NCBI GenBank assembly: GCA_009926405.1
Contig: RFOZ01000028.1
Coordinates: 1-17,011, forward strand
Length of the DNA: 17,011 nucleotides
Reading direction: 5' to 3'
Source: Cytophagia bacterium
GTDB lineage: Bacteria > Bacteroidota > Bacteroidia > UBA7662
Shown here: positions 1 through 8,253 of the stretch, one piece after another
Layout: each line of letters starts with the position of its first letter
Numbering within the stretch: the first letter of the stretch is position 1
The notes under the pieces: generated by a model
What the model was told of the DNA's origin: nothing
Database searches by the model: none
Seen by the model: the letters and a program-made list of their open reading frames with translations, nothing else
Translations under genes and position numbers: made by a program

Positions 1-872
1 CCAGCATAGAGGGACTTGCCCGATTCCAAAACGTAGAGGAATTACTCAATGCAATCGAGGAATTTTGTGAATCGGATGAAGTGATTCCCGGAGATGATCG
101 AAGCCTGGGCGCCTTTTTGCAACATATTTCTTTGCTGACTTCCATGGACCAGGATAACGATCCCGAAGACCGGGATTATGTTAGCCTTATGACCGTGCAT
201 CAGGCCAAGGGTTTGGAATTTGAGGAAGTTTTTGTGGTTGGAATGGAAGAAGATTTATTTCCTTCGGCCATGGCTCGGGATAGCAGGGCGGACCTCGAAG
301 AGGAGCGTCGCTTGTTTTATGTGGCCTTGACCCGGGCCCGCAAACGCTTGGTCCTTAGCTATGCATTGACCCGCTTTCGACATGGTAGTTTGTGTTATGG
401 CGAGCCAAGTCGTTTTCTTTTCGAGATTGATAAGGCTTTTTTGGCCCAGCCTGCTTTGTTGCGCTCCGGTTCCTCGGCTTCGATGCCTTCCACCTCGTTG
501 CCTTGGAGCGGGGCCCGCAGCAATGCACGCCCCTCCTCGGGTGCCCCGCGGCCCGTTTCCGGTCCAACCCGTCCCGCCTCTGCCCCGTCCCGACCCTTGA
601 CGGGACCCGCCCGTCCGGTTCCATCCCGTCCGGCCCAAGTTCCTGCTTCGGGTACGGGTCCAGACCCCGGCGTTGGGGATGATCCTTCAACCTTGTTGGA
701 GGGCGATTGGGTGAATCACTTTCGCTTTGGTCAGGGTCGTATTGATAAAATCGAAGGAAGGTTTCCGGATACCAAGGCCACCATTACCTTTGAACAGTAT
801 GGAACCAAGCAGATTTTGCTCAAATTTGCCCGTTTAACCAAAGTTCCCGATGCCGGGTCCGCCGGCGATTAA
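1..872 (+). CDS. uvrD: UvrD/PcrA-type ATP-dependent DNA helicase, C-terminal part (5' truncated)
   Basis: The reading frame is open from the window edge (first full codon at base 3), so the gene begins outside; 289 C-terminal residues are visible. They carry superfamily 1 helicase motif V (TVHQAKGLEFEEVFVVG, about 192-245) and motif VI (EEERRLFYVALTRAR, about 297-345), whose Gln and Arg residues contact ATP and DNA in UvrD, PcrA and Rep. A Pro/Arg/Ser-rich low-complexity linker follows (about 510-690). The protein ends with a Tudor-like tail (VNHFRFGQGRIDKIEG, from about 711) like the C-terminal domain that binds RNA polymerase in PcrA/UvrD. The family unwinds DNA 3' to 5' in nucleotide excision and mismatch repair and in clearing stalled polymerase. 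The motifs do not distinguish UvrD from PcrA. The next gene starts 38 bp downstream. Confidence 0.93.
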   Translation, partial: SIEGLARFQNVEELLNAIEEFCESDEVIPGDDRSLGAFLQHISLLTSMDQDNDPEDRDYVSLMTVHQAKGLEFEEVFVVGMEEDLFPSAMARDSRADLEEERRLFYVALTRARKRLVLSYALTRFRHGSLCYGEPSRFLFEIDKAFLAQPALLRSGSSASMPSTSLPWSGARSNARPSSGAPRPVSGPTRPASAPSRPLTGPARPVPSRPAQVPASGTGPDPGVGDDPSTLLEGDWVNHFRFGQGRIDKIEGRFPDTKATITFEQYGTKQILLKFARLTKVPDAGSAGD

Positions 873-910
873 CTTTAATTCCCTGTTTGGGGGTAACCCC
901 TTTGGCCTCT

Positions 911-1543
911 ATGGAATACAATACCTCAAGACCCGCGCTTAAAGTCCCCGAATACGGAAGGGGAATACACCTAATGGCTGCTCATCTGCAGACCATTTCT
1001 GACAAGGGCCTCCGGTCCAAGGCTGCTCAAAGTTTGGTGGAGGTTATGCACCAACTAAACGGGGCATCCCGCGAGGGCGCCGACCACCAACAAAAGCTTT
1101 GGGATCACCTCTTTGTCATGGCAGGTCAAGAATTGGATGTGGATTCGCCTTTTCCCCCTCCGGGTGATTTGATGCATCTTCGTCCCGAAACCCGCTTGCC
1201 TTATCCCAATAAAACCATCCGGATTCGGCACTATGGACGCTTTGTGGAATTGATGATTGCCAAGGCTGTTGCAATGGAAGCGAGCGAGGAACGCAAATCC
1301 TTTTGCGAGGCAATCGCCAATTTCATGAAAATGAGTTACCGCAACTGGAACAAGGTTATGCTGAATGACGAGGTGGTCTTTGCGGATTTGCTCAAACTCT
1401 CCGAGGGTCGTATTGCGCTAAGTACCGAGGATACGGTTTTGGAAACCAAATTCGCTCCCCTGCCTAACCAAAACGATTACGCTCGTTCTGGCAAAAAACC
1501 ATTCAAGAAAAAGCCCTTTTTCAAAAAGAAATTTCGTTCCTAA
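911..1543 (+). CDS. DUF4290 family protein, function unknown
   Basis: A 210-residue cytoplasmic protein with no signal peptide. Its start, MEYNTSRPALKVPEYGRGIH, matches my memory of the DUF4290 family, which is restricted to Bacteroidota and usually sits directly before murA. I prefer ATG at 911 to an in-frame TTG at 887, because the family consensus begins there and the extra eight residues look unrelated. The middle is helical and charged. The last 25 residues are very basic (KKPFKKKPFFKKKFRS), which suggests contact with nucleic acid or another acidic partner; that is inference. The stop TAA overlaps the murA ATG in TAATG, so translation of the two is probably coupled. No biochemical role can be assigned. 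Confidence 0.85.
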   Translation: MEYNTSRPALKVPEYGRGIHLMAAHLQTISDKGLRSKAAQSLVEVMHQLNGASREGADHQQKLWDHLFVMAGQELDVDSPFPPPGDLMHLRPETRLPYPNKTIRIRHYGRFVELMIAKAVAMEASEERKSFCEAIANFMKMSYRNWNKVMLNDEVVFADLLKLSEGRIALSTEDTVLETKFAPLPNQNDYARSGKKPFKKKPFFKKKFRS

Positions 1544-2868
1544 TGAATCCAACCGGTCGCGATACCCTGCTCGTCGAAGGAGGGCACCCTTTGCGTGGTA
1601 ACATTACTCCTCAAGGGGCCAAAAATGAAGCCTTGCAGGTTTTGGCAGCGGTCTTGTTGACCGAAGAAACGGTGACGCTGCATCGCTTGCCTGATATTCT
1701 GGATGTTCGCCATCTAATCGACTTGTTGCGTGGGTTGGGCGTGCGAATTGAGGATTGCGGCGGGGGCTCTATGCGCTTCACAGCCAAGGATTTGGACACT
1801 TCTTTCTTGGAGGGTGATGCTTTCCGCAAAGGGGGTTCCGGCCTGAGGGGCTCCATCATGATGTTGGGCCCCTTGTTGGCTCGACAGGGCTGGGCTGTGG
1901 CACCCCGACCCGGTGGTGATAAAATTGGACGTCGTCGTTTGGATACGCATTTTACGGGCCTGCAGGCTCTGGGAGCACGCTTGGTTCCCATGGAGAATCA
2001 AGGAATGTACCGAGTCGAAGCCTCAGGACTGCATGGAACCCGTATACTCTTGGATGAGGCGTCGGTGACCGGTACCGCAAATGTGATCATGGCCGCTTGT
2101 TTGGCCAAGGGCACAACCGTGATTTACAATGCAGCCTGCGAGCCCTATATCCAGCAACTCTGCCGCATGATTAATGCCATGGGTGGTCGGATCGATCCCG
2201 ATAGTATCGGGTCGAATCTCCTTCGCATCGAGGGGGTGGAACGTTTGCACGGTGCGGAGCACCGGCTACTGCCCGATATGATCGAGGTAGGGAGTTTTGT
2301 GGGATTGGCCGCCATGACCCGTTCCGAAATCCGCATATGCGATGCGGCCCCTGCTGAATTGGGCATTATACCCGAGGTTTTTCGACGCATGGGGGTTCAG
2401 ATTCAAATTCAAGGGGAGGACTTGTTGGTTCCTGCTCAAGATCATTACCAAATTGAGCATTTTATGGACGGGTCCATTTTGACCGTTGCGGATGCGCCTT
2501 GGCCTGGATTCACCCCGGATTTGTTGAGCGTCGTTTTGGTCATGGCGACCCAGGCCAAAGGATCGGTCCTCATTCACCAAAAAATGTTTGAAAGTCGTTT
2601 GTTCTTTGTCGATAAGTTGATCGATATGGGCGCTCAGATCATTCTTTGTGACCCTCACCGAGCCACGGTCATTGGACTGGACCATGCTTACCCGCTGCGG
2701 GGCATACGAATGACTTCACCGGACATTCGAGCCGGTGTGGCTTTGTTAATTGCGGCGCTATCGGCCGAAGGCAACAGCTACATTGACAATGCTTTTCAAA
2801 TCGATCGAGGATACGAACGCATTGATGAACGATTGACCGCCTTGGGGGCTCGATTGCAGCGGCTTTAG
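1543..2868 (+). CDS. murA: UDP-N-acetylglucosamine 1-carboxyvinyltransferase (MurA), Asp variant
   Basis: A 441-residue enolpyruvyl transferase catalysing the first committed step of peptidoglycan synthesis: transfer of enolpyruvate from PEP to UDP-GlcNAc in the cytoplasm. Family hallmarks are GAKNEALQVLAA near residues 25-36 (Lys27-Asn28 bind substrate), LRGSIMMLGPLLAR (101-114), the active loop PGGDKIGRRRLDTH (123-136), PWPGFTPDL with the catalytic Asp of the family, and a C-terminal DIRAGVALLIAAL with the conserved Arg. The loop residue that is Cys115 in E. coli is Asp126 here (GAT, 1918-1920). Asp at this position is known to make MurA insensitive to fosfomycin. Length is normal. It overlaps the DUF4290 gene by one base; 94 bp of T-rich intergenic DNA separates it from ndk. 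Confidence 0.97.
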   Translation: MNPTGRDTLLVEGGHPLRGNITPQGAKNEALQVLAAVLLTEETVTLHRLPDILDVRHLIDLLRGLGVRIEDCGGGSMRFTAKDLDTSFLEGDAFRKGGSGLRGSIMMLGPLLARQGWAVAPRPGGDKIGRRRLDTHFTGLQALGARLVPMENQGMYRVEASGLHGTRILLDEASVTGTANVIMAACLAKGTTVIYNAACEPYIQQLCRMINAMGGRIDPDSIGSNLLRIEGVERLHGAEHRLLPDMIEVGSFVGLAAMTRSEIRICDAAPAELGIIPEVFRRMGVQIQIQGEDLLVPAQDHYQIEHFMDGSILTVADAPWPGFTPDLLSVVLVMATQAKGSVLIHQKMFESRLFFVDKLIDMGAQIILCDPHRATVIGLDHAYPLRGIRMTSPDIRAGVALLIAALSAEGNSYIDNAFQIDRGYERIDERLTALGARLQRL

Positions 2869-2962
2869 CTTTGCTTCATTCCAGCGATTTTTGTTTAGTT
2901 CGTTTTTTGATTTTTTCCAAACGGAGAGAATTCGGCCTAACTTCGCGGCCGTTTAAAGACCT

Positions 2963-3382
2963 ATGAACAACAACATCACTTTTACCATGATCAAGCCCGA
3001 CGCCATGGCCGATGGGCATATGGGCAAGATCCTAGCCCACATTCAAACAGCGGGTTTCCAATTCAAAGCCCTCAAAATGACCCGCCTAAGCAAGGCCCAG
3101 GCCGAGGCTTTCTATGCCGTGCATGCCGCCCGTCCTTTCTACGGTGAGCTGGTTTCCTTCATGTCCTCCGGACCTGTCTTGGCCGCTGTTCTCGTAAAAG
3201 ATCAGGCCGTAGCCGATTTTAGGACCTTGATTGGGGCAACCAACCCAGAACAAGCCGCCGAAGGCACCATTCGTAAACTCTATGCCCGGAGCATTGGCGA
3301 AAACGCCGTTCACGGGAGCGATAGCGACGAAAACGCAGCCATCGAAGCGGCGTTTTTCTTTTCGGGTCTGGAGCAGGCCTAA
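2963..3382 (+). CDS. ndk: Nucleoside diphosphate kinase
   Basis: A 139-residue enzyme of normal family length that moves the terminal phosphate of ATP to other (d)NDPs to balance nucleotide pools. It starts with the family signature TFTMIKPDAM (Lys11) and contains the active-site signature NAVHGSDS, in which His117 is the residue that becomes phosphorylated. GTIRKLYARS (101-110) lies in the nucleotide-binding region. The ATG has no clear Shine-Dalgarno sequence. The upstream 94 bp are T-rich, with only a weak inverted repeat (CGGCC at 2933, GGCCG at 2947) and no TAnnTTTG box, so I cannot say whether ndk has its own promoter or is read through from murA. The next gene starts 3 bp after the stop. 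Confidence 0.97.
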   Translation: MNNNITFTMIKPDAMADGHMGKILAHIQTAGFQFKALKMTRLSKAQAEAFYAVHAARPFYGELVSFMSSGPVLAAVLVKDQAVADFRTLIGATNPEQAAEGTIRKLYARSIGENAVHGSDSDENAAIEAAFFFSGLEQA

Positions 3383-3385
3383 GCC

Positions 3386-4429
3386 TTGGACAGCCCGTCC
3401 GTTGTTATTGTAGGCGCCGGGTTGGCAGGCACCGTGCTTGGTAGAACACTGCAAAAGCGCGGTTGGTCGGTTCAGATTTTTCAGCATAATAAACCCGGTT
3501 CAGCCACCCCGGTGGCAGCGGGATTGTGGAATCCCATTAATTTTTTTCGCTTAACACCAGGATGGCGGGTCGAAGAAGCTTTGCCCGCCATGAGGGATTT
3601 TTTTGAAGCCGAAGAAAAGGATTTGGGCCAGCCTTTTTTGAATCATCGACCGTATGTGCAGCCTTTGCTCCATCACGAGCACCGGATTCATTGGCAGGAT
3701 GCCGCCTCTAAACACCCGCGTTGGTTGGATGCTGACTGGCAAGGGGCCGGGAAAGCCGGCCTGGAGCGCTTTGAGCGTGCCTGGGGTGTCCGTGCCTGGG
3801 GTTTGGTTCGAGAGGCCGGGTGGTTGGATGTCGAGGCGTATGTACGCGCTTGTTGTCTTCGATGGCAATCCCAAGGACAATGGGTAGACGCCCATTGGAA
3901 CGAGGAATACCCGAGGGGACATGCTCATGTGGTGGATGCTCGGGGGGTCTTTGCCCAACATGCGGATCGTTTTTTGGCCCGATTAAAGCCTGCTCAGGGT
4001 GAGTTGGTTGAATTTACCCTGCCCAACGGTCCATCCTCGGTAATGATCAAACGAGATCTTTTTCTGCAGCCCTTGGGTCAGGACCGTTACCGAGCGGGGG
4101 CCACCTTTGAATGGCAAGAATGCTCACCCGTCCCTACCGCTCAAGGTCAGGCCAAATTGCGAGCTGGCTTGGTTCAATTGTTGGGGGAGGACCTGTCGGG
4201 TGCCTACGACTTTGAATACAAAGCCGGTATAAGACCGGCAGCCCACGACCGTAGACCCTATGTTGGTGCGCACCCCCATGGCAATCAACGATGGGTTTTT
4301 AATGGTTTTGGGGCCAAGGGGGTCTTGTTAGCGCCCCTCTTGGCCGGGGAATTGGCCGCAGCCATGGAGGGTCATGGGCATTTGAACCCTGAATCGGATA
4401 CAAAAAGGCTCTCGCGCCCGCTCTGTTAG
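3386..4429 (+). CDS. FAD-dependent oxidoreductase, DAO family
   Basis: A 347-residue protein that begins almost at once with the dinucleotide-binding fold VVIVGAGLAGTVLGRTLQKR (GxGxxG). It ends with the C-terminal FAD-contact region typical of the D-amino-acid-oxidase superfamily: AGIRPAAHDRRPYVG followed by FNGFGAKGVLLAPLLAGELA (about residues 280-330). There is no membrane segment or signal peptide. The start is TTG at 3386, because no other start lies between the ndk stop and the Rossmann motif. The 3-bp spacing to ndk implies co-transcription. Glycine oxidase, D-amino-acid oxidase and the MnmC C-terminal domain all share this fold; the substrate cannot be told. The stop overlaps the stop of the convergent epimerase gene by 4 bp. 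Confidence 0.85.
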   Translation: MDSPSVVIVGAGLAGTVLGRTLQKRGWSVQIFQHNKPGSATPVAAGLWNPINFFRLTPGWRVEEALPAMRDFFEAEEKDLGQPFLNHRPYVQPLLHHEHRIHWQDAASKHPRWLDADWQGAGKAGLERFERAWGVRAWGLVREAGWLDVEAYVRACCLRWQSQGQWVDAHWNEEYPRGHAHVVDARGVFAQHADRFLARLKPAQGELVEFTLPNGPSSVMIKRDLFLQPLGQDRYRAGATFEWQECSPVPTAQGQAKLRAGLVQLLGEDLSGAYDFEYKAGIRPAAHDRRPYVGAHPHGNQRWVFNGFGAKGVLLAPLLAGELAAAMEGHGHLNPESDTKRLSRPLC

Positions 4430-5412
4430 GTCTTAGGGGCCGGGTTTTTGATTAGGTTGTGCAGGGCCTGATCCAATTCCGGGTATTCGAAGGCAAAGCC
4501 TTGGTTTTGAACTTTTTGGGAGGATGCCAAGACCCCTTCCAGCAGCAAGGTTGAGCGAGGTCCCATCAACAAACGCAGCGGCCAACCCGGCAAAGCTATC
4601 CAAAGCGGTCTTTGCAGGGCCTTGGCCAATGAACGCATGAAGCCCAAATGCCTGCGGGGGAGAGGGGCCACGGCGTTAAAGATGCCCGAAGGCCATTCCG
4701 GGTCAAAGAGCGAATGCATAATCAAGCGCACCATATCCTTTTCGTGTATCCAAGACATCCATTGCCTTCCTGAGCCGATGCAGGCACCGAGACCCAAACG
4801 GGTCATAGGCAGGAGGGGGGCCAAAAGACCGCCGTGGGGGGAGAGGACCAACCCGATGCGCAGGGTGGTGAGCGGTGCCCAGGCACCCAAGGCGGCGCTG
4901 TGCTTTTCCCATTCGCCGGTCAACTCGGCGAGAAATCCGGATCCCCCGGGGCTTTCTTCGGTTGCCAGGACCTCTCCTGGCGTGTAAAATCCGATGGCCG
5001 AGGCGGTGACAATGCGCTGAACCGAGGTGGGAGCCTTCTCGGAGGCTTTTTGGAGGGCAGCTGCCAGGCAGTCTGCGCTTTGGGTTCGGCTCCAAAGCAG
5101 TTCCAGACGACGCGCTTTTGTCCATGCTTTATCGGCGATACCCGCCCCAGCCAGATTAACAAGGTGCGTTACGCCGGTTAGTGCGTTATCGTCTATCTCG
5201 GCTGTTTGGGGATTCCAGAAATAAAAAGAAGGATTGGAAGTTGGCGCTGCCTTGGTTTTGGCCGAGCGGCTTAGAATACGGACTTGAGCACCCATGGTCA
5301 CCAAATGTTTGCACAGGGCTGTACCGATAAGGCCGGAACCACCGGCGATTAGTACAATTGGTGGCGATGGGGAAGAAGGAACGGGGATTTTGGACAAAGT
5401 ATTTTGTTGCAT
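4426..5412 (-). CDS. NAD(P)-binding epimerase-like protein, TIGR01777 / SDR39U1 (YfcH-like) family
   Basis: A 328-residue extended short-chain dehydrogenase. The N-terminus has a Rossmann motif (VLIAGGSGLIGTALCKHL), then NLAGAGIADKAW, SAIGFYTPGE at the usual catalytic-Tyr region, RIGLVLSPHGG and SWIHEKDMVRLI. The C-terminal DUF1731-type end (LLLEGVLASSQKVQNQGFAF) is diagnostic for this family. In the SAIG motif one of the usual two Tyr is Phe. The reaction is unknown for the family. I chose ATG at 5412 over TTG at 5418, since only two residues differ and ATG is the stronger start. It is transcribed away from sucA across an 87-bp divergent region, and its stop overlaps the stop of the oxidoreductase gene. 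Confidence 0.88.
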   Translation of the reverse strand: MQQNTLSKIPVPSSPSPPIVLIAGGSGLIGTALCKHLVTMGAQVRILSRSAKTKAAPTSNPSFYFWNPQTAEIDDNALTGVTHLVNLAGAGIADKAWTKARRLELLWSRTQSADCLAAALQKASEKAPTSVQRIVTASAIGFYTPGEVLATEESPGGSGFLAELTGEWEKHSAALGAWAPLTTLRIGLVLSPHGGLLAPLLPMTRLGLGACIGSGRQWMSWIHEKDMVRLIMHSLFDPEWPSGIFNAVAPLPRRHLGFMRSLAKALQRPLWIALPGWPLRLLMGPRSTLLLEGVLASSQKVQNQGFAFEYPELDQALHNLIKNPAPKT

Positions 5413-5418
5413 ATGCAA
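5407..5418. promoter_or_regulatory. 12-bp perfect palindrome over the epimerase start
   Basis: TTGCATATGCAA is a perfect 12-bp inverted repeat that contains the ATG of the epimerase gene on the minus strand. It lies at the edge of the short divergent region shared with sucA. A dimeric regulator could bind here, but chance is also possible for a sequence this short, and no regulator gene is nearby. Confidence 0.2.
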
Positions 5419-5438
5419 TTATTAACGACTCAAGATGG

Positions 5439-5448
5439 TATAATTTTG
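5439..5448 (+). promoter_or_regulatory. Candidate -7 promoter box for sucA
   Basis: TATAATTTTG contains TAATTTTG (5441-5448), an exact match to the Bacteroidota -7 consensus TAnnTTTG, 51 bp before the sucA ATG. No good TTTG -33 element lies at the usual 19-21 bp distance upstream, so this is a candidate only. Confidence 0.4.
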
Positions 5449-5499
5449 CTTCATTCTTTCAGACAATCATTCCTTGTAACGCCCAATTTTCCGGTTTTC

Positions 5500-8199
5500 A
5501 TGCATCAGTTTTCCTTTTTGACCGCTTCCGATTCCGTTGCAATCGAAGGCTTGTATCAGCAATACAACAACGATCCTGCCTCGGTGGATTTGGAATGGGC
5601 CCGTTTTTTTGAAGGTTTTGAATTTGCTGTCCGCGATGGGGGCCAGAGCCGGGGTGACTCCCAAGAGGTCGTCAAAGAGATTCAAGTCGCCCTCTTGCTG
5701 GAAGCCTATCGGAGTCGGGCTCACCTCGTTGCCCAAACCAACCCCATCCGCCCCCGCAAAGACCGGAACCCCGGGTTGGATCCGGCGCTATTTGGCTTAG
5801 GCCAGGAAGACCTGCCCCGAGTTTTTGCCGCTACCGGAGGCAAAACCCTGGGACAAGCCTTGGAAGATAGGCAGGCCTGTTACGGGGGTAGCCTCGGCTT
5901 TGAATTTCAACATATACGCGAGAAAGAAATTCGGGACTGGTGCCGGGATTATTTCGAGAACCGTTCTCCCGATTACGGCTTTGATTTGGACAAAAAGAAG
6001 CGTATTCTCCAAAAGTTAAACGAAGCCGTTGTTTTCGAAAATTTTTTGCACAAGAAATTTGTTGGGCAAAAGCGCTTTTCTCTCGAAGGTGGGGAGAATA
6101 CCATTCCCGCCTTGGACGCCATCATACGGCGTGGATCCGAATTGGGCATAGAAGCCTTTGCAGTCGGCATGGCCCACCGAGGGCGCCTCAATGTCCTCGC
6201 CAATACCCTCGGTAAAACCTACGAGTATATATTTAATGAATTTGAAGGCATCAAAGATCCTGACCTAAGTTTTGGTGACGGTGATGTCAAATACCATTTG
6301 GGATTTGCCTCCCAATTGAACTTGGAAGATGGTCGATCGGTGCACTTGGATTTGGTCCCCAATCCATCGCATTTGGAGGCTGTAGATCCTGTACTTCAAG
6401 GATTTGTGAGAGCCAAATGCGATATGCTTTATGCCAAAGACTATCGTCGAATCCTTCCGATTCTAATCCACGGTGATGCGGCCCTGGCGGGTCAAGGCGT
6501 GGCTTCGGAAGTGGCCCAAATGTCCAGGCTCAAGGGGTATCAAACCGGTGGAACCCTGCATTTTGTAATTAACAATCAAATCGGTTTTACCACCGATTTT
6601 GATGATGCCCGTTCTTCGGATTATTGCACTTCGGTGGCTTTGGGTTTGGGTTGTCCTGTCCTCCATGTCAACGGAGATGATGCGGAGGCCGTGGTTTTTG
6701 CCGTCGAAATGGCCGTGGCATTCCGTCAGCATTTTGGGAGAGATTTTTACGTAGATATGTTGTGTTACAGGAAACATGGACACAACGAATCCGATGAGCC
6801 CAAATTCACCCAGCCCACCCTTTACGGTTTAATTGAAAACCATCCGGATCCTCGCAAAGTCTATTCAACACGGTTAGAACAAAGCGGACAGGTAACGGCT
6901 GATTTGGCGGTCGAAATGGAGAACAGCTTCAAATCCATGCTCCAGGATCGCCTGAACAAGGTAAAACAAAACGCCGTGCCTTACGCGCTGCAACCCTTGG
7001 AACAGCAATGGGCTGTGATGCGAAAGGCTTCCTACGAAGATTTTAACCAATCGCCTGACACGGGTGTTGAACGAGCCAAACTTGATGCGGTTATGGAGGC
7101 GCTCACGACGGTTCCTAAGGATTTTCGGGTCCTGCGCAAAGTCCAAAAGCTTATGGATGAACGCCGGGATGCCTACAAGCAAGGGCAGATTACATGGGCC
7201 ATGGCCGAATTGTTGGCTTACGGTAGCTTGTTGTCGGATGGTCGCAAAGTGAGAATATCTGGACAAGATGTGGTTCGGGGGACCTTTTCGCATCGTCATG
7301 CTGCGGCAAGAGATGAGAAGGACAACCGACTTCACGTTTTTCTGAATCATCTCCCGATTCCATCCCAGGGACCTTTTTCGATCTACAATTCACTTTTGTC
7401 CGAATACGCGGTGCTGGGTTTCGAGTACGGTTATTCCATGGCCTCGCCCAATGCCTTGGTGGTTTGGGAGGCCCAATTCGGGGATTTTTCGAATGGAGCC
7501 CAAACCGTTATTGACCAATTTCTAAGCAGTGGTGAATCCAAATGGAGGCGAATGAGTGGTTTGGTGCTGTTGTTGCCACACGGCTACGAAGGTCAAGGTC
7601 CGGAGCATTCAAGCGCTCGTCCTGAGCGATTCTTGCAATTGGCTGCCGAAATGAATATGGTGGTTGCCAATTGCACGAGTCCTGCCAATTTCTTTCACCT
7701 GATACGCAGGCAACAGGCTTGGGAATTCCGCAAACCTTTGGTGGTGATGACCCCCAAAGGATTGTTACGGCATCCGGCCTGTGTGTCCGGCTTGGAGGAA
7801 TTAACAACCGGCGGTTTTCGTGAAATCATCGACGATGCTGAGGCCGATCCGCGCAAAGTTTTACGGGTTGTTTTTTGCACCGGAAAAATCTACTATGATT
7901 TGTTAGCTTATCGCAAGGAGCACAAACGAAACAATGTTGCATTGGTTCGTTTTGAACAATTGTATCCCATGCCCGAGCCCCAGTTGGATGCCTTGTACCT
8001 GCGCTACCCCAAAGCCGAGTACTATTGGGTTCAGGAAGAGCCCAAAAACATGGGCGCCTGGACCTATATGTTACGTTTTGAACAAAATCGTAACCTCAAA
8101 TTAATATCCAGGAAGTCGAGTGCATCCCCGGCTACCGGTTACGCCAGGGTGCACGAAAATGAACAACAAAATATTGTCGTTCAAGCATTTACACTATAG
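5500..8199 (+). CDS. sucA: 2-oxoglutarate dehydrogenase E1 component
   Basis: An 899-residue thiamine-diphosphate enzyme that decarboxylates 2-oxoglutarate and passes the succinyl group to the lipoyl arm of E2 in the TCA cycle. I chose ATG at 5500 because the protein then begins like other E1o proteins (MHQFSFLTAS, then LYQQYNNDPASVDLEWARFF). The frame is open further up to TTG 5404, but that stretch looks like untranslated leader and would overlap the divergent gene. Visible motifs are AHRGRLNVLANTLG (His226, equivalent to the active-site His260 of E. coli), NPSHLEAVDPVLQG, the ThDP/Mg motif starting at HGDAALAGQG (324) and ending VINNQIGFTT (about 356-365), and CYRKHGHNESDEP. The C-terminus has the family's EEPKNMGAW. 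Length is normal. sucB follows after 54 bp, as expected for a shared operon. Confidence 0.97.
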   Translation: MHQFSFLTASDSVAIEGLYQQYNNDPASVDLEWARFFEGFEFAVRDGGQSRGDSQEVVKEIQVALLLEAYRSRAHLVAQTNPIRPRKDRNPGLDPALFGLGQEDLPRVFAATGGKTLGQALEDRQACYGGSLGFEFQHIREKEIRDWCRDYFENRSPDYGFDLDKKKRILQKLNEAVVFENFLHKKFVGQKRFSLEGGENTIPALDAIIRRGSELGIEAFAVGMAHRGRLNVLANTLGKTYEYIFNEFEGIKDPDLSFGDGDVKYHLGFASQLNLEDGRSVHLDLVPNPSHLEAVDPVLQGFVRAKCDMLYAKDYRRILPILIHGDAALAGQGVASEVAQMSRLKGYQTGGTLHFVINNQIGFTTDFDDARSSDYCTSVALGLGCPVLHVNGDDAEAVVFAVEMAVAFRQHFGRDFYVDMLCYRKHGHNESDEPKFTQPTLYGLIENHPDPRKVYSTRLEQSGQVTADLAVEMENSFKSMLQDRLNKVKQNAVPYALQPLEQQWAVMRKASYEDFNQSPDTGVERAKLDAVMEALTTVPKDFRVLRKVQKLMDERRDAYKQGQITWAMAELLAYGSLLSDGRKVRISGQDVVRGTFSHRHAAARDEKDNRLHVFLNHLPIPSQGPFSIYNSLLSEYAVLGFEYGYSMASPNALVVWEAQFGDFSNGAQTVIDQFLSSGESKWRRMSGLVLLLPHGYEGQGPEHSSARPERFLQLAAEMNMVVANCTSPANFFHLIRRQQAWEFRKPLVVMTPKGLLRHPACVSGLEELTTGGFREIIDDAEADPRKVLRVVFCTGKIYYDLLAYRKEHKRNNVALVRFEQLYPMPEPQLDALYLRYPKAEYYWVQEEPKNMGAWTYMLRFEQNRNLKLISRKSSASPATGYARVHENEQQNIVVQAFTL

Positions 8200-8253
8200 T
8201 TATTCTGTGCATCGTTTACCCTCATTCTTAGCAATTTAAATCAAAAAATTATC

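Noticed and set aside
887..910. Upstream TTG start for the DUF4290 gene
   Set aside because: The family consensus begins at ATG 911.
1611..1991. Long minus-strand frame inside murA
   Set aside because: Shadow of a strongly conserved gene with no supporting motif.
2933..2951. Inverted repeat CGGCC/GGCCG between murA and ndk as a terminator
   Set aside because: Only 5 bp of stem, a 9-nt loop and no proper T-run.
5404..5499. Upstream TTG start that would lengthen sucA by 32 residues
   Set aside because: The added residues do not resemble E1o, overlap the divergent gene, and contain the candidate promoter.
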